A stretch of DNA of 64,000 nucleotides from Gammaproteobacteria bacterium (GTDB lineage: Bacteria > Pseudomonadota > Gammaproteobacteria > GCA-001735895): positions 53,936 through 117,935 of the forward strand of contig JAJDOF010000099.1 in assembly GCA_022340305.1 (NCBI GenBank), in the 5' to 3' direction. This document shows, piece by piece, positions 17,629-25,867 of the stretch. Below the pieces are notes generated by a model. The model was not told the origin of the DNA. It made no database searches and was given only the letters and a program-made list of their open reading frames with translations. Positions within the stretch are counted from its first letter, which is position 1. Each line of letters opens with the position of its first letter. The translations under genes and the position numbers were made by a program.

Positions 17629-18582
17629 TCAGTCCTTTAGACCGCTGGATTTATGCAAAAACCAGTCGACAACGAAATTAACGGCTACGGTTAGCAGGGC
17701 GATGGCGGCGGCCGGCAACATCGGCGTCATGGCGGCGGTGAAATCGTATTCGGCAAACTGTATCAGGCCGGCAGTTTCACGCACCATCGAGCCCCAGTCG
17801 GCGGTCGGCGGCTGTATGCCCACACCGAGGAAAGACAGCGCCGCGATGGTCAGGAACACAAAGCAGAAGCGCAAACCGAACTCGGCCACCAGCGGTGGCA
17901 TGATGTTCGGCAGAATCTCACGATACAGGATCCAGAACATCTTCTCACCGCGCAGCCTGGCCGCCTCGACGTAGTCCATCACCACGACGTTCAACGAAAC
18001 CGCACGTGCGATTCGAAATACGCGGGTCGAGTCGAGGACCGCGATGATAATAATCAGGTTGAGCGTGTTGGCGCCGAACATCGACAACAGAATCAAGGCG
18101 AAAATCAGACTGGGAATCGCCATCAAAACGTCCACCGAGCGACTCAGCAGGTTGTCGAGCCAGCCATTGTTATTGATCGCGGCGGTAATGCCGAGACCGC
18201 CACCGATAATGAAGGCGAACAAGGTGGTCACGAAAGCGATGCCGACCGTATTGCGGGCGCCGTAGATCAGTCGCGACATGACATCGCGTCCGAGCTGGTC
18301 GGTGCCGAAACGGAACTCCTCGCTCCAGGGTGCATAGGACATCGGGAATATCTCGGCTTCACCGTAGGGTGCGAGCAGCGGTGCGAAAACCGCGAAAATG
18401 ACGTAGATGCTAATCACCGTCAACCCGAACAGGGCGGTCGGAGGTGCGGACTTCAATCCGCGCCAGACATTCTGCGCAAAGGTTCGGCGCGCCTTGATTA
18501 CGCCAACTTCGGCGGCCGCCGAGTATCCCTGGTCGGCCAGTTCCGCCCCTTCGCTGGGTATTATGTCGTCTTTATCATTCAT
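17629..18582 (-). CDS. DppC-like ABC permease (system 1)
   Basis: Inner-membrane permease, 317 residues. An N-terminal OppC-type region precedes the first helix (PTALFGLTVISIYVIFAVFAPLLAPYGEAE), and the sequence FGTDQLGRDVMSRLIYGARN is the hallmark of DppC/OppC proteins. The coupling helix is in EAARLRGEKMFWILYREILPN, the EAA loop that touches the ATPase. Five to six membrane helices are expected. It starts with ATGA overlapping the stop of the DppB-like gene by four bases, which indicates translational coupling. It pairs with the DppB-like subunit to make the channel for binding protein 19679-21283. Confidence 0.93.
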   Translation of the reverse strand: MNDKDDIIPSEGAELADQGYSAAAEVGVIKARRTFAQNVWRGLKSAPPTALFGLTVISIYVIFAVFAPLLAPYGEAEIFPMSYAPWSEEFRFGTDQLGRDVMSRLIYGARNTVGIAFVTTLFAFIIGGGLGITAAINNNGWLDNLLSRSVDVLMAIPSLIFALILLSMFGANTLNLIIIIAVLDSTRVFRIARAVSLNVVVMDYVEAARLRGEKMFWILYREILPNIMPPLVAEFGLRFCFVFLTIAALSFLGVGIQPPTADWGSMVRETAGLIQFAEYDFTAAMTPMLPAAAIALLTVAVNFVVDWFLHKSSGLKD

Positions 18583-19562
18583 CGTGGGTGCAACAGCCGT
18601 GGGTTGGTGATAATGGAGATGATGTCGGCGAACAGGTTGAGCAGGATGTAGGTCGCGGCAAAGATCATCGCACAGCCCTGTACGACAGGGACATCACGTG
18701 TCGTCACCGCGTCCACCATCAACTGGCCGACCCCCGGATAGACAAACACCACTTCGACCACGACCACACCTACCACCAGGTAAGCGAGGTTGAAGGCGAT
18801 AACGGTGACGATGGGGGCCCAGGCATTGGGTAAGGCATGGCGCAGGATGATTTCTGATTTTGATGCCCCTTTCAAATCGGCCATCTCGATGTAGGGGCTT
18901 GCCATCAGGTTGATAATAGCGGCGCGCGTCATGCGCATCATGTGCGCGACGATAACCAGGGTCAGCGTCAACGCGGGCAGGGCGGTCAGGTAGACGCGTT
19001 CCCAGAATTCAGCGTCCGGGCTGATATTGGCCAACGACGGGAATATCTTGGTAAATGAAGATAGACCCAGAATCAACAGGTAGGCAACGAAAAATTCGGG
19101 AAACGAAATCGTGGTCAGGGTCAGTGCATTGACGGCGCGGTCATAAAAGGAATTTCGGTAAAGCGCCGCGGTAATACCGAGAAATAGCGCCAGCGGTACC
19201 GAGATAATGGCCGCCATCGATGCCAGGAAGAGGGTATTGGCGAGCCTTGGTGCCAGCAATTCGATCACCGGTCGCGAGCGATCAGAACCTCCCGATGAAC
19301 CGCGGCCTGAGAAAGAATTGCCCATATCGCCGGTCAGGATGCCGCCCAGCCAGTCGAAATACCGTTCGTGGATCGGCAGATCGAGACCGAGCTCCTTGCG
19401 AAATGCAGCCACGGTTTCCGGCAGGGCTGCCTGTCCGAGCACCGCTTCGCCAAAGTCACCCGGGAGGAATTCGATCGAGCTGAACAAGATTAACGAAACC
19501 ACGAACAGCGTGATCAGACCGAGCCCTAGCCGTTGCAGTATTGTGCGAATTACTGGATGCAC
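18579..19562 (-). CDS. DppB-like ABC permease (system 1)
   Basis: Inner-membrane permease of 327 residues. I take GTG 19562 as start because GGAGGGG lies seven bases before it; the track start at 19577 is a TTG that contains the SD itself. The first helix RLGLGLITLFVVSLILFSSIEFLPGD and the motif RKELGLDLPIHERYFDWLGGILTGDMG are typical of DppB. The EAA loop reads EMADLKGASKSEIILRHALPN. The ATG of dppC overlaps its stop. A long stem-loop separates it from the binding-protein gene upstream, consistent with lower expression of the membrane subunits. Confidence 0.92.
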   Translation of the reverse strand: MHPVIRTILQRLGLGLITLFVVSLILFSSIEFLPGDFGEAVLGQAALPETVAAFRKELGLDLPIHERYFDWLGGILTGDMGNSFSGRGSSGGSDRSRPVIELLAPRLANTLFLASMAAIISVPLALFLGITAALYRNSFYDRAVNALTLTTISFPEFFVAYLLILGLSSFTKIFPSLANISPDAEFWERVYLTALPALTLTLVIVAHMMRMTRAAIINLMASPYIEMADLKGASKSEIILRHALPNAWAPIVTVIAFNLAYLVVGVVVVEVVFVYPGVGQLMVDAVTTRDVPVVQGCAMIFAATYILLNLFADIISIITNPRLLHPR

Positions 19563-19635
19563 AGTGCCCCCCTCCAAGTTATCGAATATCAGGTTTGCGT
19601 ATCGATTGACGTTCAGCCTGTAAGCGAGTTATGAA

Positions 19636-19664
19636 GGGTAATGGGCCAATAAGGCCCATTACCC
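19636..19664 (-). other. Intercistronic stem-loop between binding protein and permease genes
   Basis: Perfect 12-bp inverted repeat (GGGTAATGGGCC / GGCCCATTACCC) with a five-base loop, 15 bases after the binding-protein stop on the minus strand. No U-tract follows on that strand. It probably protects the 3' end of the abundant binding-protein mRNA or partly attenuates read-through. The paralogous operon has a true terminator at the same place. Confidence 0.7.
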
Positions 19665-19678
19665 CCTTTGTTATTGCT

Positions 19679-21283
19679 TTATGCGAACCACCAGCGTTCG
19701 ATAGCCTTGGAACCGTCGTATTCCCAGTTGCCGGCGACCTGCTCATCGTGAGCAACCTTCTTGCTGACCGCGTGAATGTGGTTGGCGAACATCGGGATTA
19801 GCGCGCCACCGTCATCGTTCACCAGGCTCTGGCACTCGTAGTACATTTCGCGGCGCTTATTGGTATCCAGCTCAGAGCGGGCCGCAACCACCAGCTTGTT
19901 GAATTTATCGGCGGCCGGCCCGGTTCTCCAGTCGGTGTCGTTCCAGTTACCCTCGGCCACGTAAGCCGCGGTAAACATCCAGTCCTCGGTCGGACGGCCA
20001 CCCCAGTAACAGGCACACCAGGCTTTCTTGTTCCACACGTTCGACCAGTAGCCGTCCTTGGGCTCGCGCACGACATTGACGTTGAGTCCCGCCTTGCTGG
20101 CTGAATCCTTGATCAGCAGCGCGGCGTCGACGGCACCCGAGAAGGCGGCTTCGGAAGTGCCGAGATCGAGCTTAACGCCCTCCATACCGGCCTTCTTGAG
20201 GTGAAACCTGGCCTTGTCGGGATCGTAGGTGCGCTGTGGCATGACATCGTTGTGATAGGGGTTTGACAGCGATATCGGATGATCGTTGCCGATTGCGCCA
20301 TGACCCAGCAGGATCTTGCTCAATAGTGCTTCGCGATCCACCGACAGCTTGACCGCCATGCGCAGGTCATAGTTGTCGAACGGCGCCTGGGTGACGCGCA
20401 TCGGGAAGGTGTAATGCAAGGTACCTGTGACCTCGAGAATACTGAGGCTCGGGTTGCGACCGAGCAGGTGGACCGTTTTCGGGTCGACGCGATTGATGGC
20501 ATGCACTTCCTGGTTCATGACCGCGTTCTGGCGTGCGGTGGTGTCGACCAGTGCAATGATTTCGACTTCGTCAAAATGCGCCCGGCCTGCCTTGAAGTAA
20601 TTCGGGTTGCGCTTGAAGGTGGCGCGCACGCCCGGCTCGAAACGGTCGATGATATAACCACCGGTACCGAAGCCAGCCTGCCAGTCCGCCTTGCCTTCGA
20701 AATTGGGCAAGATCGCAAAGTGGTAGTCACTGAGGATGACCGGGAAGTCAGCGTTACCGGCACTCAGCGTGAAGGTTACCTCGTGGGTACCGGTTTTCTT
20801 CATCTCGGTTATCGGGTCGAGCAATGACTTGCCCGCCGACTTCGAATCTTCACCACGGTGATGGTTCAGCGACGCAATGACGTCGTCGGCAGTCATCGAT
20901 TTACCGTTATGAAATTCGACCCCCTTGCGCAGCTTGATGACCCATTGGGTGGCATCCTTGTTGGCATCAAAGGATTCCGCCAGCTCCGGCACCAGCTTCC
21001 CGGTGTTGTCGGTTTCGAACAGTTGGTTGGCGTAGGCGAATACGGTATTGGTCATAAATCCGTTTTCATGGCTACCGGGATCGAGCGAATCGGTCGTCGA
21101 GCCATGTGCGCTGCCCATCACGAAACTGCCGCCGCGCTTGGGCATGGCCGCGTGCACCGATTGAGTCAACAAACTGGCCGCAAACGGGGCTGCGAGGCCC
21201 AGCGCGCCGGCACGTCGGATAAATTCACGGCGATCGAGTCTGCCTTCTTTCGCTGCTTTCTCGAGATCTTTGATATCTGTCAT
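19679..21283 (-). CDS. Peptide/opine-type ABC substrate-binding protein, Tat-exported (system 1)
   Basis: Family-5 (SBP_bac_5) binding protein of 534 residues. The N-terminus has a twin-arginine signal: DRREFIRRAGALGLAAPFAA, then an Ala-rich stretch ending in SVHAA, so it is exported folded. Conserved family pieces include LVPELAESFDANKDATQWVIKL, VEFHNGKSMTADDVIASLNHH and TYDPDKARFHLKKAGM. The start has a good SD (GAGGAAAG). It is first in the operon with the DppB/DppC-like permeases and the dual ATPase. It is a paralog of 31603-33231, which has the same motifs and also a Tat signal. Its neighbours (MttB-like and TMADH-like genes) suggest an N-methylated ligand rather than an ordinary peptide; that is inference. 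Confidence 0.9.
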   Translation of the reverse strand: MTDIKDLEKAAKEGRLDRREFIRRAGALGLAAPFAASLLTQSVHAAMPKRGGSFVMGSAHGSTTDSLDPGSHENGFMTNTVFAYANQLFETDNTGKLVPELAESFDANKDATQWVIKLRKGVEFHNGKSMTADDVIASLNHHRGEDSKSAGKSLLDPITEMKKTGTHEVTFTLSAGNADFPVILSDYHFAILPNFEGKADWQAGFGTGGYIIDRFEPGVRATFKRNPNYFKAGRAHFDEVEIIALVDTTARQNAVMNQEVHAINRVDPKTVHLLGRNPSLSILEVTGTLHYTFPMRVTQAPFDNYDLRMAVKLSVDREALLSKILLGHGAIGNDHPISLSNPYHNDVMPQRTYDPDKARFHLKKAGMEGVKLDLGTSEAAFSGAVDAALLIKDSASKAGLNVNVVREPKDGYWSNVWNKKAWCACYWGGRPTEDWMFTAAYVAEGNWNDTDWRTGPAADKFNKLVVAARSELDTNKRREMYYECQSLVNDDGGALIPMFANHIHAVSKKVAHDEQVAGNWEYDGSKAIERWWFA

Positions 21284-21548
21284 TTCTGCTTTCCTCAGGT
21301 AATAGAACTGGATGTCCCTGTCAGGGATCTTTTTAAAATGAGAAGTTTGTTAATTGTCTTAACGATGCGGTTAAGCGCACTTCGATCATGGACCTTTGTA
21401 ACATAAGAGGGGGTTGGGTATCAATTAAATAGGGCTCGGGCGGAATTGTATCCCGATTTATGGAGCGCCCGATTGTGGATGATTTCGGGGTGGTCTAGTC
21501 CACTCGATGCGCCGTTATGCGCTGGACTCGACCCGTCGCCAGAGGAAA

Positions 21549-23078
21549 TTACGCAGCATTGTGGATTTCCAGTTTACGCCTGGCGACATAATCCTGTAAC
21601 GCCTCGTCGATAGCCGGGTCGATCCCGGGTTGTTGGTACTCCTTAAGGAGTTGTTTCCATACCTGGTTAGCGCGCTGTTCGGTGTTGACTGAACCCGCCT
21701 CCAGCCAGGACTCGTGATTGCTCCAGTTTGATAACAGTGGCGCGTAAAAGGCATCCTCATAACGCGCCATGGTATGCGGACTGCCGAAAAAGTGTCCCCC
21801 GGGTCCGACTTCGCGAATTGCATCGCGCGCCAGTGTCTCGCGATTCACCTCGAAGGGCTCGAGGCTGGCCGCGACCATCTGCAACACTTCGGCATCTATG
21901 ATCAGCTTTTCCAGTGAGGCGGTAAGTCCGCCGTGTAGCCAGCCGGCCGCATGTTTGATCATGTTGGCCTGACCGCTAATCGCGCCCCATAGCGACAGGC
22001 AGCTTTCATAGGCGGCCTGGGCATCCGGGCAGTTGGCCGCGTTGACATTACTCGAACGAAACGGCACGCCGAGACGCCGTGCGAGTTGCCCGGAAGCCTG
22101 GGCGGCTTGCAGGTACTCCGGTGTACCGAAGGCCGGCGACCCTGTCTTCATGTCGACATTGGAGGTGAATCCACCGTAGAGTACCGGAGCGCCGGGCCGC
22201 ACGATCTGGGTCAGCGCGATTCCCGCCATGGCTTCGGCATGCTGCAGTGCCAGCGCCCCGGCCAGGGTTACCGGCGCCATGGCGCCGGCCAGTGTGAACG
22301 GCGTGATCGCCACGGCCTGCCCATGCTCGGCCAGCGTCATCAAACCTTCGGCCATCGGAATATCCAGCTGTAGCGGAGTATTGGTGTTGATGATGCCGCA
22401 TAACGCCGGCGCGGCGACCAGGTCTGAGCCGCATTTGCCGAGACTGAGCGCCACCATATTGATTGCGTCCATGGTTTGTGCGCGACCCATGGTCCAGGGC
22501 ACCCAGTTCTTGTCGAGCAGCGTGCACTGGGCGTAAAACAGGTCCAGGTGGCGGCTTGGCGCGGGCAAGTCCATGGCCTCGAAGCCGCCGCCACCGTCCT
22601 GGTGGAGGATATCCAGGCTCTGCACCAGGCGCATGAAATCGCACATTTCGGCGTAGCTTCCACTGCGCCGCCCCCGCTCACTGTCCATGACGTAGGCGGG
22701 TCCACCGACCGAGGTAAAAATGACATGCCCATTATCGATGCGCAGGCTTTTCGCCGGATTTCTGGCCTCCAGCGTGAAACCCGCCGGCGCCTGCGCAGTC
22801 AGCGACTCGATTAGCTCAGACTCGAAGCGAACTCGCTGCGTTGCAGTGTCTACCGCGAACCCCGCCTGTGCATAGCGCCCGCGTGCAGCGTCCGACAAAA
22901 TAGTCATGCCGGTTTCCTGCAGGATCGACAGGGCCGCCTGGTGAATGCTCTCGACGGCATCCTTGCTGAGCAGTTCCGTAGGCGAGTTCCGATAACGCAA
23001 TGACTTCCAGGGTGATTGCGTTATCGATCCTGAGACGCGTTCCTTGCGCGCATTGCGACGCCGGGTTTTGCGAATCAC
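21549..23078 (-). CDS. MttB-family methyltransferase, non-pyrrolysine (COG5598 type)
   Basis: Homolog of trimethylamine:corrinoid methyltransferase without a pyrrolysine codon: the 509-codon frame is uninterrupted. I place the start at GTG 23078, which overlaps the upstream stop as GTGA and gives the RKTRRRNARKER start common in this family; the track start (23147) would overlap the upstream gene by 73 bases. The protein has the family opening LSKDAVESIHQAALSILQETGM, a barrel with FTSVGGPAYVMDSERGRR, HQDGGGGFEAMDLPAPSRH, and LYGGFTSNVDMKTGSPAFGTPE. Characterised relatives demethylate glycine betaine, proline betaine or carnitine onto a corrinoid protein; many aerobic-bacterial members have no assigned substrate. 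No corrinoid protein gene is visible. Function is therefore predicted only as demethylation of a quaternary or tertiary amine. Confidence 0.88.
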   Translation of the reverse strand: MIRKTRRRNARKERVSGSITQSPWKSLRYRNSPTELLSKDAVESIHQAALSILQETGMTILSDAARGRYAQAGFAVDTATQRVRFESELIESLTAQAPAGFTLEARNPAKSLRIDNGHVIFTSVGGPAYVMDSERGRRSGSYAEMCDFMRLVQSLDILHQDGGGGFEAMDLPAPSRHLDLFYAQCTLLDKNWVPWTMGRAQTMDAINMVALSLGKCGSDLVAAPALCGIINTNTPLQLDIPMAEGLMTLAEHGQAVAITPFTLAGAMAPVTLAGALALQHAEAMAGIALTQIVRPGAPVLYGGFTSNVDMKTGSPAFGTPEYLQAAQASGQLARRLGVPFRSSNVNAANCPDAQAAYESCLSLWGAISGQANMIKHAAGWLHGGLTASLEKLIIDAEVLQMVAASLEPFEVNRETLARDAIREVGPGGHFFGSPHTMARYEDAFYAPLLSNWSNHESWLEAGSVNTEQRANQVWKQLLKEYQQPGIDPAIDEALQDYVARRKLEIHNAA

Positions 23079-25141
23079 GGGTGGCTCCGAGAGGGATTCT
23101 GCCGCGGGGGCAACGCTTGCTGCAGGACCGCGCGTTCGCGTCGGCACAACAAGGTGGCAGGGTCTTCATCGAATTCCCGGGCGAACTTGTGGCCCGAGTA
23201 AACCGCATCGGCAATGCTGCTGGGCACCAGGCAATCGCCAATGCGGGTTGCGCCGATGTCGAGCTCTGCAAACAGGTCGCTGTTGGCACTGCGCCCGGTA
23301 ACCAGCACCAAGTGGTCAAATGCGTGGCGGTACTTGTTATTACTGTAGATGTGGCGAGTGTGCAGTTCCTGGCCGTCGACGTGATCGATGAGTTGGGTAA
23401 ACACCGCTTCGATACCCATGCCGAGCAATTTTGATTGAATGAAATCCTGCTCGTCAGTCATCACGGTCCAGCTCGAGATCATCGCCTGTGGCGTCAGATA
23501 AGTGACTTCCAGGCCCGCGGCCAGAAACTTCTCGGCGAGTGCACCGCCCATCACGTAATGCTCATCGTCGTAGATCAGCACGCGTCCCGAGAGCTTCGCC
23601 CCGGCGAAAATATCATCGGGGGTATGAATGCATTCGGACTGTTCGATAGTGACGGGATGCTGCAAGTTCAGGCCCTGACCGTCTCGGCGCCAATGGCTGC
23701 CCTCGGCAACCACTACGGCATCGGCTCCAAATGCAACAATGTCAGGGGCTGTCAGCCGATTGTCCAGAAAGACTTCGACATTGCTCATCTGTGACAACAG
23801 GTAGGCGCGATAGTCGCGCACTCGAATCCAGTTTTGCAGGCCGGGCAGGGATGCCTCGTCAACGACGCGTCCACCCAGCTGTGCAGACGCTTCAGCCAGC
23901 GTGACCTGGTAGCCACGGCGCCCCAGGCTCGACGCCGCCTCCAGTCCGGCCGGACCGCCACCGACGACCAGGATCGAGGCCTCGGACTTCGCGGGATTAA
24001 TGATTTCCGGATGCCATCCACGCCGCCATTCCTCGCCCATGGTGGGATTTTGTGTACAGCGCAAAGGTGAGGCTTCATTGTTGGCTGAACGACAGATATT
24101 GCAGCCGATGCACTCGCGGATTTCATCCTCGCGTCCCGCGGCAATTTTGTTTGGCAGGAATGGATCGGCAATCGATGGGCGCGCGGCGCCGATGAAATCC
24201 TGCACACCACGCCTGATCTGGCTGACCATGGTATCCGGCGAAGTAAAGCGACCAACACTGACGACCGGCTTCGAAGTCAACGACTTGACGATAGCGGCGT
24301 ATTGTTCCTGGTAGCCCTGTGCGGAAAAACGCGAACTGCAGGAATCGTTACCGAGGCGCCCACCCAGTGCGATATCCCAGAGGTCGGGCAGTTCTGCCAG
24401 CATCTCGACTATCTGGCGTCCTTCGCCAGCGGCCTCGATTCCATCTGCGCCGTGCAGTTCGTCGATGGCCAGACGCACCGCGACCGCACAGTGTTCGCCG
24501 ACGGCTGCACGTGTATCCTCAATCAGCTCCCGCAGCAAGCGGCAACGGTTTTCGAGCGAGCCACCGTATTCGTCCTGGCGCTGGTTGGATACCGGCGAAA
24601 GGAATTGAAACGGCAGGTAGTCGTGTCCCGCGTAAACGTAGATGATGTCGAATCCCGCCTGCTGCGCACGCAGCGCGGCGTCCCGATGCCAACTCCTGAA
24701 GGCGGTAATATCTTCAAGTTCCATTCCTTTCACCTGGGCAGGATTGGCATGTTTCGCGGATACCGCAGTCGGGGCCAGCGAAACTTCGCGCGTGCCACGG
24801 TTATTCGAATGCCGACCACCATGCCACAATTCAATACCCGCCAGTGACCCATGTCGATGAATCGCTGCGCAGGTAATTTCGAGTTGTTGCATGTCTTCAT
24901 CGTCCCACAGGCTCAGATAGGCATAGGGAGTTTCATCTGAGCTCGGATGAATCGAGCAATACTCGGTGCACACGACACCCCAGCCGCCCTCGGCCTTGGT
25001 CGCACGCAGGGCGGCTGAACTGTTTGGTTTCATATTGCCCATGCCGGTAGCGTGCGGTGTTTGATAAAATCGGTTGGGTGCGGTAACCGGGCCGATGCGC
25101 AGCGGTTCGAACAGAATATCGTAACGAGGATTTCGCGGCAT
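23075..25141 (-). CDS. Trimethylamine dehydrogenase-like flavoprotein (OYE family, FMN/4Fe-4S/FAD-type; DgcA-like)
   Basis: Oxidative N-demethylase of 688 residues, close to TMADH and Pseudomonas DgcA in size and layout. Residues 1-340 form an Old Yellow Enzyme barrel (ELWHGGRHSNNRGTR, YVYAGHDYLPFQFL, DEYGGSLENR). A 4Fe-4S site follows: CIGCNIC, then Cys in LRCTQNPTMGEEWRRGWHPE. The last half is a nucleotide-binding domain pair (ILVVGGGPAGLEAASSLGRRGY; RVLIYDDEHYVMGGALAEKF). Y61 and the Trp in PDLWDIALGG match two cage residues of TMADH. The cysteine that binds FMN covalently in TMADH (PHCIG) is Ala31 here (PHATG), and the third cage Trp seems to be Asn. The substrate is probably a methylated amino acid or amine other than trimethylamine. 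It is translationally coupled to the MttB-like gene and divergent from tetR. Confidence 0.85.
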   Translation of the reverse strand: MPRNPRYDILFEPLRIGPVTAPNRFYQTPHATGMGNMKPNSSAALRATKAEGGWGVVCTEYCSIHPSSDETPYAYLSLWDDEDMQQLEITCAAIHRHGSLAGIELWHGGRHSNNRGTREVSLAPTAVSAKHANPAQVKGMELEDITAFRSWHRDAALRAQQAGFDIIYVYAGHDYLPFQFLSPVSNQRQDEYGGSLENRCRLLRELIEDTRAAVGEHCAVAVRLAIDELHGADGIEAAGEGRQIVEMLAELPDLWDIALGGRLGNDSCSSRFSAQGYQEQYAAIVKSLTSKPVVSVGRFTSPDTMVSQIRRGVQDFIGAARPSIADPFLPNKIAAGREDEIRECIGCNICRSANNEASPLRCTQNPTMGEEWRRGWHPEIINPAKSEASILVVGGGPAGLEAASSLGRRGYQVTLAEASAQLGGRVVDEASLPGLQNWIRVRDYRAYLLSQMSNVEVFLDNRLTAPDIVAFGADAVVVAEGSHWRRDGQGLNLQHPVTIEQSECIHTPDDIFAGAKLSGRVLIYDDEHYVMGGALAEKFLAAGLEVTYLTPQAMISSWTVMTDEQDFIQSKLLGMGIEAVFTQLIDHVDGQELHTRHIYSNNKYRHAFDHLVLVTGRSANSDLFAELDIGATRIGDCLVPSSIADAVYSGHKFAREFDEDPATLLCRRERAVLQQALPPRQNPSRSHP

Positions 25142-25169
25142 GTTGACAGTCTCTCGTCATATGGCTTTA

Positions 25170-25199
25170 GTTGAACGATCGTATAACAAGAGTTATCCT
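25170..25199 (+). promoter_or_regulatory. tetR promoter with overlapping operator palindromes
   Basis: The 90-bp divergent gap holds an 18-bp palindrome GTTGAACGATCGTATAAC (25170-25187; 7 of 9 pairs are Watson-Crick) and an overlapping ATAAC-AAGA-GTTAT repeat (25183-25196). A plausible sigma-70 promoter for tetR, TTGAAC-17 bp-TATCCT, is laid across both. Binding of the TetR protein here would block its own transcription and probably that of the flavoprotein-mttB operon. Motifs are seen directly; regulator assignment is inference. Confidence 0.5.
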
Positions 25200-25231
25200 G
25201 CTGCAATCACTTTCAATTCGGAAGCGTAAAC

Positions 25232-25867
25232 ATGGCAGAAAACAGCGCGGTGAAGCAGGTGTTCAGTCGAAAATCGGCATTCGATCGGCGCGCAGAGCTG
25301 GTTGCCGCGGGTATCGTTTGCCTTGGCGAGGGCGGCATGGCGGGGTTTACTGTCGACAAAATCTGCAAGCAGGCTGGAATCTCGCGCGGGCTGATCAATC
25401 ATCATTTCAACACCAAGGATGAATTACTGAGCTGTATCTATGCCCATATGACCGATCACCTGGTGCAGGAAGACGACGGTGGGCCTGCGACTGAATTTCT
25501 GGCCAGAATCATTGAGGTCAGTTTCGATGAAGCCAGTTTCAATCGATCAAATCTGCGTGCCTGGCTGTCGATCTGGGGACAGGTAAGCAGCAATCACGCC
25601 CTCAACGAGTTGCATAAACAGCGCTACCATCGCTACCGGGAGAGTATTAAATCCGTGTTGATGCGGATTTCCGCAACCACGACGCTGCAGGCTGACGCAG
25701 ACAGTGTGGCGCGCCAGTTGATCGCATTGATCGATGGCCTGTGGCTCGAGTACTGTTTACACTCGGACAGCTTTTCGCTGTCCGCCGCGAGAACCGATTG
25801 TTACCAGTTTCTTGCGGCCTATGGTGTCACCCTCGAATTACCCGTTAACGTCATTCCGGAGGTTTGA
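25232..25867 (+). CDS. TetR-family repressor, BetI-like
   Basis: Transcriptional repressor of 211 residues. The N-terminal helix-turn-helix is FTVDKICKQAGISRGLINHHFNTKDELL (about residues 38-65), and the C-terminal ligand domain has LRAWLSIWGQ and LIALIDGLWLEY, both typical of the BetI subgroup (TetR_C_6). BetI proteins respond to choline or related amines. The gene is divergent from the flavoprotein-mttB operon across a 90-bp operator region and is followed without a gap by an MFS transporter. It most likely controls this locus in response to the amine substrate or a demethylation product. The family is clear; the ligand is unknown. Confidence 0.85.
   Translation: MAENSAVKQVFSRKSAFDRRAELVAAGIVCLGEGGMAGFTVDKICKQAGISRGLINHHFNTKDELLSCIYAHMTDHLVQEDDGGPATEFLARIIEVSFDEASFNRSNLRAWLSIWGQVSSNHALNELHKQRYHRYRESIKSVLMRISATTTLQADADSVARQLIALIDGLWLEYCLHSDSFSLSAARTDCYQFLAAYGVTLELPVNVIPEV

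Noticed and set aside
21549-23078. Possible pyrrolysine (in-frame TAG) in the MttB-like gene
   Set aside because: The reading frame is continuous from start to stop, so it belongs to the non-pyrrolysine group and needs no amber decoding.
23078-23147. Upstream start (23147) for the MttB-like gene given in the ORF track
   Set aside because: It would overlap the flavoprotein gene by 73 bases and adds a low-complexity leader. GTG at 23078 gives a GTGA overlap and the family-typical Arg-rich start.
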